Shown here piece by piece: positions 1-5,968 of a stretch of 16,726 nucleotides of DNA. The notes under the pieces were generated by a model. It did not search any database. It was given only the letters and a program-made list of their open reading frames with translations, and was not told the DNA's origin. Source of the stretch: Deltaproteobacteria bacterium. GTDB lineage: Bacteria; Desulfobacterota; Desulfobaccia; Desulfobaccales; 0-14-0-80-60-11. The position numbers and the translations under genes are program-made. Location of the stretch: contig JAMCQY010000263.1 of the NCBI GenBank assembly GCA_023381945.1, forward strand, positions 1-16,726, written 5' to 3'. Each line of letters opens with the position of its first letter. Position 1 is the first letter of the stretch.

Positions 1-314
1 CGGAAAAGAGTTTCTTTGGCAAAGAAGCCAGCGAGCAGAGGCGACAGACTTTTGGCAGCTTCAGCAAGGCCGCCGGCAGCTTGCAGGAGGCCGCCACTGG
101 CTTGCCGTCGCTGTTGAAGAAAGCAGACAGCTTTCTCGACAGTTTGAAAAAGACCGGAAAAAGCTTGCCGGACCTGGTTACGGAGGCGGAAATCACGATA
201 AGTGATGCTGATAAAACGGCCAAGGCAGCTCAAAAGTCCTGGCTGCTCCGGAGAAATGTGCCTAAACCTAAAGAACATACCATCAGAATGGATGCCGACC
301 CGGGGAAGAACTAA
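1..314 (+). CDS. C-terminal part of a probable MCE/MlaD-family lipid-transport protein (5' end outside window)
   Basis: The reading frame is open from the left edge (first full codon at 3) to a TAA at 312-314, so this is the last ~103 residues of a longer protein. What is visible is an amphipathic, Lys/Ser/Leu-rich helical stretch (KKADSFLDSLKKTGKSLPDL) followed by a short tail containing KSWLLRRNVP. Long helical C-termini ending in a 'W-L-L-R' tail are familiar from MlaD/PqiB-type MCE proteins, which form periplasmic substrate-binding rings of ABC phospholipid transporters. The MCE domain itself would lie upstream and cannot be seen. The stop is 2 nt before the next start, so the two genes are almost certainly co-transcribed. 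A TPR lipoprotein after an MCE gene fits an envelope lipid-transport operon. The family call is inference from a tail only; that a coding end is present is much surer. Confidence 0.6.
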   Translation, partial: EKSFFGKEASEQRRQTFGSFSKAAGSLQEAATGLPSLLKKADSFLDSLKKTGKSLPDLVTEAEITISDADKTAKAAQKSWLLRRNVPKPKEHTIRMDADPGKN

Positions 315-316
315 TC

Positions 317-1171
317 ATGCCTGCATATGGGCGTTGGCTATTGGCTCTCTGCCTGGCCGGACTGGGCTGCGCGGCTCCGAGCCAGGAGAATCTGCAAAGC
401 CGGGCGATTTCCCTGAATGATCAGGGCTACCAATACTACCGCCAGAGCCGCTTTGGTCCGGCCGAACGGAAGTTCTCCCAGGCCTTGAAATACAACCGCC
501 TCATCGACCGAAGGAACGGCATCGCCAGCAACCTTAATAACCTGGGGGTTATCGCCCAGGAGCAGGACAACCCGAAGCAGGCCGTGGCTTACTTTCAGGA
601 AGCCTTGGAAATCAACCGGGAACTGCACGATCCCTCGGGGCTTGCCGAAACCCTGAATAACCTTGGACTGGTGTTCCTTTCCCAGGGGCGGGTAAATGAG
701 GCCCAGGCGGCCTATCAGGAGGCCCTGGAGAATGCCAGGCAATTGCCGCCTGGACCGCTACTGTCCCTTTCCCTGATGCACCTGGGAGATGTGGCCCGGG
801 TCCGCAAGGATTATGATCTGGCCCTGAACTATTATCATCAGGCCCTGGCAGTCGATGATGGCCAGAAAGATTCCCGGGGCCGCGCCTTGCGCTGGGAACG
901 GGTGGGGCGCACCTTCTTGGAATTAAAGGATTATGCGCGGGCCGACTACCATTTGCAATCCGCCCTTAAGGAGTTCCGGCGTCTTGAGGATACTGACGGC
1001 ATCGCGGCAACATTAAAAGACCTGACCCTTTTGTCGCTGGCCAGGAGGGATATGGCGGCGGCGGCCCTCAACGGCCGGCTCCTGCTGGAGATCTATCAGG
1101 CTCGGGGTCAAGAGCAGGAGGCTGCGAAACTGGTTGAACTATTGAAGGCTGGAGCCGAAAGCAGAAAGTAG
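317..1171 (+). CDS. TPR-repeat lipoprotein
   Basis: 284 residues. The N-terminus is a lipoprotein signal: R6, a hydrophobic stretch 7-16, and AGLGC with Cys18 as the likely lipidated residue. It fits the permissive lipobox pattern, although -3 is Gly rather than Leu. From about residue 30 to 270 it is a run of five to six tetratricopeptide repeats, with recognisable pieces such as NLNNLGVIAQEQDNPKQAVA and TLNNLGLVFLSQGRVNEAQA and recurrent N-x-L-G / A-x-x-Y/F-x-x-A-L positions. TPR proteins act as protein-binding scaffolds, and this one should be membrane-tethered in the periplasm. It starts 2 nt after the upstream MCE-like gene ends, which suggests an accessory part of that envelope system. 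The partner is unknown. A purine-rich GGGGAAG lies about 9 nt before the ATG. Confidence 0.85.
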   Translation: MPAYGRWLLALCLAGLGCAAPSQENLQSRAISLNDQGYQYYRQSRFGPAERKFSQALKYNRLIDRRNGIASNLNNLGVIAQEQDNPKQAVAYFQEALEINRELHDPSGLAETLNNLGLVFLSQGRVNEAQAAYQEALENARQLPPGPLLSLSLMHLGDVARVRKDYDLALNYYHQALAVDDGQKDSRGRALRWERVGRTFLELKDYARADYHLQSALKEFRRLEDTDGIAATLKDLTLLSLARRDMAAAALNGRLLLEIYQARGQEQEAAKLVELLKAGAESRK

Positions 1172-1214
1172 TAACCAGTTAAACCGCAGTGGCCATAGAT
1201 CAGAAAATCAAAAT

Positions 1215-1242
1215 CTCGGAACTCGAAACTCGGAACCCGAAA
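1215..1242 (+). repeat. Degenerate heptamer tandem repeat (4 copies)
   Basis: Four adjacent 7-mers read CTCGGAA, CTCGAAA, CTCGGAA, CCCGAAA. The unit sits in the gap after the TPR gene, directly before the inverted-repeat unit at 1248. A related piece (ACTCGAAACTC) recurs at about 11633-11643, just before the polyketide synthase gene. No function is visible. Confidence 0.6.
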
Positions 1243-1247
1243 CTATT

Positions 1248-1380
1248 GAGCCTCTTGCAAAAGTCTCCTTTCCTGTCATTCTGAGGGAGCGCAGCGACCG
1301 AAGAATCTCAGATAATTAAGGGAAAATACGAGATCCTTCGCTTCGCTCAGGATGACAAAAATACTTTTTGAAAGAGGCTC
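1248..1380. repeat. 133-bp inverted-repeat-bounded unit (MITE-like), GAGCCTC family
   Basis: The left end GAGCCTCTTGCAAAAGT and the right end (inverted) GAGCCTCTTTCAAAAAGT are near-identical terminal inverted repeats. TATT lies immediately outside both ends (1244-1247 and 1381-1384), as expected for a 4-bp target-site duplication. Inside is a second long inverted repeat: 1274-1309 (TGTCATTCTGAG...GAATCTC) pairs with 1330-1356 (GAGATCC...CTCAGGATGACA). The inner sequence is of a kind I know as a widespread dispersed repeat. No transposase is present. A second unit with the same ends lies at 5035-5166. Interpreting it as a non-autonomous mobile element is inference. Confidence 0.6.
1371..1377 (+). 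promoter_or_regulatory. Ribosome-binding site lying inside the repeat terminus
   Basis: AAAGAGG, 9 nt before the ATG at 1387, is the only Shine-Dalgarno-like sequence for the DedA gene. It is part of the right terminal inverted repeat of the unit at 1248-1380. The repeat therefore seems to have supplied, or preserved, the translation signal. Confidence 0.55.
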
Positions 1381-1386
1381 TATTAA

Positions 1387-1998
1387 ATGGCTGTTTTCCA
1401 TCATTGGATCCAACATGTCATCAGAGCCTACGGCTACCTGGGGGTGTTCGCCTCCCAGATGCTGGGCATGTTCGGCTTGCCGGTGCCGGACGAAACCATC
1501 CTGGCCTTCACCGGTTTTCTCATTTTCAAAGGCATTATGGCGCCCCTGCCGGCCTTCCTGGCCGCCTACCTGGGCAGCATCTGCGGCATCACCCTGAATT
1601 ATCTGGTAGGGCGCTATATCGGCTGGACATTGCTGAATAAATACGGCGCTTATCTGCACCTTACCGACGAGCGGATCAACCAGGCCCATCGCTGGTTTGA
1701 ACGATACGGCAAATTTGCCTTGTTTTTCGGCTACTTCTTCCCCGGCGTGCGCCATCTGACCGCCTTTACCGCCGGCGCTTCCCGCCATGAGTTCCGGATT
1801 TTCGCCCCCTATGCTTACAGCGGCGGTTTTTGCTGGGTGGCCACCTTTCTGGGCCTGGGTTACTTCCTGGGGGAGGAGGGGCGGAAAATCAATCCCCAAA
1901 TCCAATCCTATCTCTGGATGGCGGCGGGGGCGGCAGTTTTCATGGTCTTGGGCTTTTATTTAGGCCGAGGCCTGCGAAATTATGCACGGCGCCGATGA
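1387..1998 (+). CDS. DedA / VTT-domain integral membrane protein
   Basis: 203 residues, typical for DedA proteins, which are inner-membrane proteins linked to lipid-carrier recycling and membrane homeostasis. Visible features are the N-terminal acidic motif GLPVPDE (about residues 33-39), several hydrophobic segments, and the signature FFPGVRHLTAFTAG (about 118-131) followed by F-R-I-F and a W in the next helix. The Arg often found three residues before the FPG of E. coli-type members is Tyr here (FFGYFFPGVRH), as in a DedA subgroup I recall from Firmicutes. The basic C-terminus is GRGLRNYARRR. The start is fixed by AAAGAGG 9 nt upstream. It appears monocistronic, between two repeat regions. 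The exact lipid substrate cannot be told. Confidence 0.92.
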   Translation: MAVFHHWIQHVIRAYGYLGVFASQMLGMFGLPVPDETILAFTGFLIFKGIMAPLPAFLAAYLGSICGITLNYLVGRYIGWTLLNKYGAYLHLTDERINQAHRWFERYGKFALFFGYFFPGVRHLTAFTAGASRHEFRIFAPYAYSGGFCWVATFLGLGYFLGEEGRKINPQIQSYLWMAAGAAVFMVLGFYLGRGLRNYARRR

Positions 1999-2029
1999 GC
2001 CGGACCGCCAAAATTTTTTCCAAAGAGGA

Positions 2030-2052
2030 GGGGCGGGTTTTAAACCCGCCCC
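2030..2052. repeat. Perfect palindromic hairpin after DedA
   Basis: GGGGCGGGTTT, one T, then AAACCCGCCCC form a perfect 11-bp stem, followed by TAC. It is 32 nt after the DedA stop and could stop transcription. However, no T-run follows it on the plus strand, so I treat it as a member of the dispersed GTAGGGGCGG hairpin family seen elsewhere here, with termination only possible. Confidence 0.6.
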
Positions 2053-2073
2053 TACGATAGTTTGCGGTCATTT

Positions 2074-2200
2074 TATAGCGTTTGCCAAAAGTTTTTTCCG
2101 ATAACCCGATGGATTGTAGGGGCGGACCCATGTGTCCGCCCGCAGGAGGGCGCACACGCGGGTGCGCCCCTACAAGAAATTATTTTTGGCAATCGCTATA
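2074..2200. repeat. 127-bp inverted-repeat-bounded unit (TATAGCG family)
   Basis: The left end TATAGCGTTTGCCAAAA (2074-2090) and the right end TTTTGGCAATCGCTATA (2184-2200) are inverted copies with one mismatch in 17. GGTCAT occurs just outside both ends (2066-2071 and 2201-2206), though two extra T separate it on the left. The interior is a double-hairpin array (2116-2173). No coding capacity. The remaining 84 bp up to the end of the cytochrome gene hold only CTGACT/GCTCACTG-like low-complexity sequence. Confidence 0.6.
2116..2173. repeat. Three-stem cruciform repeat (GTAGGGGCG...CGCCCCTAC)
   Basis: The outer arms are GTAGGGGCG and its inverse near 2164-2173. Inside are two hairpins: GGGCGGAC paired with GTCCGCCC, and GGGCGCAC paired with GTGCGCCC. 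The same plan (outer GTAG/CTAC arm enclosing two hairpins) recurs at 5054-5104 with different sequence. Simple relatives lie at 5187-5211 and 9203-9222. Confidence 0.7.
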
Positions 2201-2284
2201 GGTCATGCTTGACCATGGTTCCTTACAACTGCTCACTGCTCGCTGACTTTTTGACTACTGGCAACTGACTGCTGACCTCTGCCT

Positions 2285-3709
2285 TTAGAGCGCCCGCATA
2301 AAGGTTACCAAATCCTGCTTTTCTTGGGCAGACAGGTTGGTCCCCAACACCAGATTGAAAAACTCCACGGTATCCTCCAGGGTTAACAGCCGGCCGTCGT
2401 GCAGGTACGGCGGCGACTCCTTGACGCCCCGCAGGACAAAGGTCTTGATGGGCCCATCGGCCGCGGCCATGCGGCCGTTGACCATTTGTGGTTTGAAGAA
2501 GCGCTCGGTGCGCAGGTTGTGCATCAGGTTGTCGGTATAATAGGGCGGTTGGTGGCAGGGGGCGCAGCGGCCCTTGCCGAAGAAGATATCCTGACCCCGC
2601 ATCTCGGCCTCGTTGGCCTGTTTGGGGTCGAGCCGGCCGAAGACGTCCAGTTTCGGGGCTGGCGGAAAGTCCAAAATTTCCTGAACTTCCGCCATGAAGT
2701 GCACCTGGGAGCCCCGCTCCAGGATATTAACCCCCTTCTTGGTGGCGATGACCGGATCGCCGTCAAAGTAGGCGGCGCGCTGTTCGAATTCGGTGAAGTC
2801 TTCCACCGATTTAAGAGCCCGTTGCGAACCGAAGAGCCGCTGGATGTTCACGCCCCGCAAAGAGGGGGTGTCGAGGCGGTGCCGGAATTTTTGGGGCCGG
2901 ATGTCGCCAACCAGGTGAGTGCCGGCGTTGGTGTGGCCGTTGACGTGGCAGTCGAAGCAGGCCACCCCCCGGCTGGGCAGCTCGGAGCGCCGGTCTTCCG
3001 TTTGATTGAACTGCTGCTGCGGAAAAGGTGTCAACAGCAGGCGCATCCCTTCAAGTTGTTTGGGATTCAGTATGCCGTTGAACAATTCGTAATAGTTCAT
3101 GATGGTCACCAGCTTGCCCTGGGAGACGTCCCCCAGGTCGGGGCGGGTGGTGAGGAAGATGGCCGGCGGAAATTCCGGCAGGAAAAGGTCCGGCAGATCG
3201 AAGTCCAGATCAAAGCGGGTCAGGTCGCGGCCTTCCTGCTTCTTCACTTCTTCGATGTGGAATTTGGGAAATAACATGCCGCCCTCTGGGTGATTGGGAT
3301 GGGGCAGAGGTAGAAAGCCGATGGGAAACAGCCCCTTATCCCTAATCTGTTCCGGGCTCATGGCCGCCAGCTTCTCCCAAGTCATATCCTTGGGGAGCTT
3401 GACCCGGACGCCTTCCTGGATGGGTTTGCCCCGGGTCATGGCGATCCCCTTTGCCGGGCGGTTGCCCAGGTCGTAGCGCGCCTCCAACAGTTCCTTCTGG
3501 CGCGCCTCCACTTTGGGCTTCTCTGCCTTCCAACGTTTCATGATGGTGGCGAAGTCTTCTTTGATGACCACCGGCGAATAGCTGGTCTCTTTTTCCTGAG
3601 ACGCAGGCTTCTCCTCCTTGCTCCAAGAAAAACCCAGTCCTACTGTAAGGGCTACGCTCAGAATCAAAGTAAAAAGGAGCAAGAGCCTTTTGGCTTGGTT
3701 TCTATCCAT
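2285..3709 (-). CDS. Exported di-heme cytochrome c peroxidase-like protein with long N-terminal extension
   Basis: 474 residues from the ATG at 3709, preferred over the ATG at 3739 because GGGAGG lies 5 nt upstream of it and the hydrophobic signal then begins at once (residues 8-26). No clear cleavage site, so it may stay membrane-anchored in the periplasm. There are two c-type heme sites, CFDCH (251-255) and CAPCH (382-386), 131 residues apart as in bacterial CcpA/MauG-type peroxidases. The second half has the family signature PPYLHDGR...LEDTVEFF (433-450). The first half has a matching segment (TPSLRGVNIQRLFGSQRALK) but lacks the HDG. About 220 residues precede the usual two-heme core, much more than in classical CcpA. 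Such proteins reduce peroxide or oxidise other substrates using hemes; the substrate here is unknown. It is transcribed alone, divergently from the protease gene. Confidence 0.85.
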   Translation of the reverse strand: MDRNQAKRLLLLFTLILSVALTVGLGFSWSKEEKPASQEKETSYSPVVIKEDFATIMKRWKAEKPKVEARQKELLEARYDLGNRPAKGIAMTRGKPIQEGVRVKLPKDMTWEKLAAMSPEQIRDKGLFPIGFLPLPHPNHPEGGMLFPKFHIEEVKKQEGRDLTRFDLDFDLPDLFLPEFPPAIFLTTRPDLGDVSQGKLVTIMNYYELFNGILNPKQLEGMRLLLTPFPQQQFNQTEDRRSELPSRGVACFDCHVNGHTNAGTHLVGDIRPQKFRHRLDTPSLRGVNIQRLFGSQRALKSVEDFTEFEQRAAYFDGDPVIATKKGVNILERGSQVHFMAEVQEILDFPPAPKLDVFGRLDPKQANEAEMRGQDIFFGKGRCAPCHQPPYYTDNLMHNLRTERFFKPQMVNGRMAAADGPIKTFVLRGVKESPPYLHDGRLLTLEDTVEFFNLVLGTNLSAQEKQDLVTFMRAL

Positions 3710-3753
3710 ATCGGCCTCCCAGTGTGGTGCAATATTCATAAAGTTTCATATAA

Positions 3754-3781
3754 AAAATAATCACCAGCGGAGGGGAGTCAA
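3754..3781 (-). promoter_or_regulatory. Candidate sigma70-type promoter for the cytochrome gene
   Basis: On the minus strand TTGACT (3781-3776), a 16-nt spacer and TATTTT (3759-3754) lie about 45-70 nt upstream of the chosen start. Five of six and four of six positions match the consensus. Prediction only. Confidence 0.35.
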
Positions 3782-3880
3782 TCGCACTCAGGAAAATCCG
3801 ATTCTTATCCAGGTGTTGACTAAGACTAGACCGGTAATTACCTTAGCTGCAAACTGAAAACTGCTGCTTGGAGGCGAGCG

Positions 3881-5005
3881 ATGTTCGGGCGACGTCTGCG
3901 ACTGTTCAATCTATTGGGTTTCGAGGTGCGCATCGATCTGAGTTGGATTATCATCGCGGTGCTGGTGACTTGGTCCCTGGCTGGCGGTCTCTTTCCCGTT
4001 TATTATAAGGGCTTGGATAAAGAGGTTTATTGGGCCATGGGGGTAGTTGGCGCCCTGGGTCTCTTTGCCTCCATCATCTTCCACGAATTTTGCCATTCCC
4101 TGGTGGCCCGCAAATTCGGCATGCCCATGAAGGGCATCACCCTGTTTATCTTTGGCGGGGTGGCGGAGATGGGAGACGAGCCCCCCTCCGCCCGGGCCGA
4201 ATTTCTCATGGCCTTGGCCGGGCCGGTCTCCAGCATCCTGCTCAGCGGCATCTTTTATTGGGTTTACCTGGCGGGCCGCAGCAGTAACTGGACAGAGCCG
4301 GTGGTCGGGGTGGTGGGTTACCTCGCACTTATCAACGCCTTGCTGGCCGCCTTCAATCTCCTGCCGGCCTTCCCCCTGGACGGCGGCCGCATCCTGCGGT
4401 CGATTCTCTGGGGCGTCAAAGAGGACCTGCCCTGGGCCACCCGGGTCTCGGCCAGCATCGGCTCCGCGTTCGGCATCGCCCTGATTGTTTTGGGCATTCT
4501 GCGGGTGTTGGGAGGCGACATCTATGGTATCTGGTGGTTTCTGATCGGCCTGTTCCTTAGGGGCGCGGCGCAGATGTCCTACCAGCAGCTCCTGGTGCGC
4601 CGGGCCCTGGAGGGGGAGCGCATCAGCCGCTTTATGACTGTCAATCCCGTCACCGTGCCGCCCACGATCACCATCGCCGAACTGGTGGAAGATTATGTCC
4701 TGCACCACCATTTCAAGATGTTTCCGGTAGTGGATGAAGGGCGCATCGTCGGCTGCGTCACTTCCAGGGATATTAAGGCAATTCCCAAGGCGAAGTGGGG
4801 TGAAGAGAGCGTGGGCGACATCGCCGAGCGCTGCCCACCGGAGATCTTCATCACGCCGGAAACCGACGCGGTCAAGGCCCTGGCCATTATGAACCAGACC
4901 GGTCTGAGCCGCCTCTTAGTGACGGAAGGTAATAAGTTGGTAGGGATCTTGACTCTAAAAGACTTGTTAAACTTCCTCTCGCTCAAGGTGGAATTGGAAC
5001 GGTAG
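3881..5005 (+). CDS. Site-2-type membrane metalloprotease (M50 family) with C-terminal CBS pair
   Basis: 374 residues. Zinc-protease motif HEFCH at 68-72 (His68, Glu69, His72) inside a membrane segment, and the second active-site motif NLLPAFPLDGGR at 159-170 with Asp167 as third ligand. Membrane segments are visible at about 22-40, 52-70, 105-130, 140-160 and 190-225. Two CBS domains follow (about 249-300, starting RFMTVNPVTV, and 307-372), probably sensing adenine nucleotides. This arrangement is a common bacterial S2P subgroup that cleaves membrane-bound regulators within the bilayer. GGAGG stands 6 nt before the ATG. It is divergent from the cytochrome gene, and no substrate (such as an anti-sigma factor) lies nearby. 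The catalytic residues are complete. Confidence 0.93.
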   Translation: MFGRRLRLFNLLGFEVRIDLSWIIIAVLVTWSLAGGLFPVYYKGLDKEVYWAMGVVGALGLFASIIFHEFCHSLVARKFGMPMKGITLFIFGGVAEMGDEPPSARAEFLMALAGPVSSILLSGIFYWVYLAGRSSNWTEPVVGVVGYLALINALLAAFNLLPAFPLDGGRILRSILWGVKEDLPWATRVSASIGSAFGIALIVLGILRVLGGDIYGIWWFLIGLFLRGAAQMSYQQLLVRRALEGERISRFMTVNPVTVPPTITIAELVEDYVLHHHFKMFPVVDEGRIVGCVTSRDIKAIPKAKWGEESVGDIAERCPPEIFITPETDAVKALAIMNQTGLSRLLVTEGNKLVGILTLKDLLNFLSLKVELER

Positions 5006-5034
5006 GTCTAGTGTCACAGATATTCCTTTCCAAA

Positions 5035-5166
5035 GAGCCTCTTGCAAAATCCTGTAGCCGCAGGCGTTAGCCTGCGCCGGCACAGGCTAGAAAGCCTGTG
5101 CTACCGGAAGATGATTCGAGCAACAAGGTGAAATTCCAGGTCCGATACGAATTTTGCAATTGGCTC
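5035..5166. repeat. 132-bp inverted-repeat-bounded unit, GAGCCTC family, second copy
   Basis: The left end GAGCCTCTTGCAAAATCC (5035-5052) pairs with 5149-5166, whose inverse is GAGCCAATTGCAAAATTC (15 of 18 identical). The left end equals that of the unit at 1248-1380 for 15 bases, and the length is 132 against 133 bp. The interior is different: an outer GTAG/CTAC arm (5054-5104) around hairpins CGCAGGC/GCCTGCG and CACAGGC/GCCTGTG. Together with 5187-5211 and 5317-5335 it fills the 344-bp gene-free gap after the protease; I see no gene in that gap. Confidence 0.6.
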
Positions 5167-5186
5167 AAAAATATTCGATTTCTTTC

Positions 5187-5211
5187 GTAGGGGCGGCCCT
5201 GGTGTCCGCCC
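5187..5211. repeat. GTAGGGGCGG hairpin repeat
   Basis: GTAGGGGCGGCCCTGGTGTC followed by CGCCC. The stem is GGGCGG...CCGCCC. It is a single-hairpin relative of the left half of the array at 2116-2173. Confidence 0.6.
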
Positions 5212-5316
5212 TTGCATTAATGTTTCGAGTCTTCCTTTGGATGCCATAATAGTGGCCTAGGCCTCCGGACTGTGAAGGGTGGCCCCGGACCTTTGGCCTG
5301 ATTGGTGGAAGCGTAG

Positions 5317-5335
5317 GGCGGCCGTCTTGGCCGCC
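5317..5335 (-). terminator. Hairpin downstream of the PilZ gene
   Basis: GGCGGCC, GTCTT, GGCCGCC is a perfect 7-bp GC stem, 15 nt past the PilZ stop on its strand. There is no T-tract, so termination is only possible; it may be another dispersed GTAGGGCGG repeat. Confidence 0.35.
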
Positions 5336-5349
5336 GCCATGTCCAGCCC

Positions 5350-5784
5350 CTAAGCCAGAACGAGCTGCAAGGGGGTGAGAAACTTCAAGGCGATGCCCAG
5401 GGCGGCGTTGTCCGGAGCCGGTCTTTGGACCCGCATCACCATGCCTCGGGCGTTTATGCGGGAGGTTTGGAACAACCTGTCACAAGGAGCCCCGGTGCTA
5501 ATGCTGAAATTGCTGATTTGTCCCGGCTCCAGCGGCAAAGAGCCGTTACTGGTGAAATAGACCCCCCCGAAGCTGATATTCCTCAAGGTCCCTTCCCCGT
5601 CCCAAGTTTTTTCCGATTCCAGCAGGCTCATCTGATAACTCATGGCCACGGCGGCATGGAGCCGGGGATGTCGCCGCATTTCTAAGAAAGATTGGATAGG
5701 GGCGGTGGTGTTTGGTTCTTCACCCCTGGGGCACTTTGCCCCAAGCGGCTTAGAAGGAGGATTTTCCGATTCCAGCAGGCTCAT
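5350..5784 (-). CDS. PilZ-domain protein (probable cyclic di-GMP receptor)
   Basis: 144 residues. A PilZ domain spans about 36-140. The two c-di-GMP binding motifs are R37-R-H-P-R41 (RxxxR) and N69-I-S-F-G-G74 ([D/N]xSxxG), with the typical 25-35 residue spacing. Cytoplasmic, no signal peptide. Such single-domain proteins transmit c-di-GMP levels to motility, pili or exopolysaccharide machinery, but no such target is adjacent. The start at 5784 is chosen because GGGGG stands 8 nt upstream and the alternative Met36 has no ribosome-binding site. Odd point: residues 1-7 (MSLLESE) are repeated at 52-58, encoded by a 23-bp exact direct repeat. It faces away from the carboxylase operon. Confidence 0.85.
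   Translation of the reverse strand: MSLLESENPPSKPLGAKCPRGEEPNTTAPIQSFLEMRRHPRLHAAVAMSYQMSLLESEKTWDGEGTLRNISFGGVYFTSNGSLPLEPGQISNFSISTGAPCDRLFQTSRINARGMVMRVQRPAPDNAALGIALKFLTPLQLVLA
5609..5631. repeat. 23-bp in-frame direct repeat inside the PilZ gene (second copy 5762-5784)
   Basis: The 23 bases at 5609-5631 recur exactly at 5762-5784, including the start codon of the PilZ gene. They are offset by 153 bp (51 codons), so both copies read as MSLLESE on the minus strand. Confidence 0.9.
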
Positions 5785-5853
5785 TTTGAAACCCCCATTG
5801 ATATTTTATCGGCTATCCGCACCTTTTTGATAAATATTGGTAAGGGTTAAATG

Positions 5854-5903
5854 GGCAAAAAATCGATCTCCTTGCCGGGAAACATGACAACCGGCAAAAA
5901 ATC
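5854..5903 (+). promoter_or_regulatory. Candidate operator: inverted and direct repeats over the carboxylase promoter
   Basis: TTGCCGG (5872-5878) and CCGGCAA (5891-5897) form an inverted repeat with a 12-nt spacer that covers the -35 hexamer at 5884. GGCAAAAAATC also occurs as a direct repeat at 5854-5864 and 5893-5903, 39 bp apart (nearly four helical turns). The position suggests a repressor or regulator site; which protein binds is unknown. Confidence 0.4.
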
Positions 5904-5912
5904 ATCTATAAA
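5884..5912 (+). promoter_or_regulatory. Candidate sigma70-type promoter of the carboxylase operon
   Basis: ATGACA (5884-5889), a 17-nt spacer, and TATAAA (5907-5912), each five of six to consensus. Transcription would start near 5919, about 50 nt before the start codon. Confidence 0.5.
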
Positions 5913-5968
5913 ATACCCTAAGTGGAATCTTTGACACCAATGAGTAAGGGCCACGGGGAATTGTGCTG

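Noticed and set aside
1276..1905. 209-codon minus-strand open frame running through DedA into the repeat unit
   Set aside because: It starts in the dispersed repeat and runs antisense to a clear DedA sequence.
2399..3274. 291-codon plus-strand open frame opposite the cytochrome gene
   Set aside because: Shadow frame. The minus strand encodes two CxxCH motifs, a signal sequence and a well-placed GGGAGG.
3812..3840. TTGACT-N17-TACCTT as promoter of the protease gene
   Set aside because: The -10 matches only three of six positions, so it is too weak to list as a feature.
3911..4711. 266-codon minus-strand open frame opposite the membrane protease
   Set aside because: Composition is Gln/Asp/Gly/His-rich and featureless, the plus strand carries HEFCH and LDGGR motifs, and no ribosome-binding site was seen.
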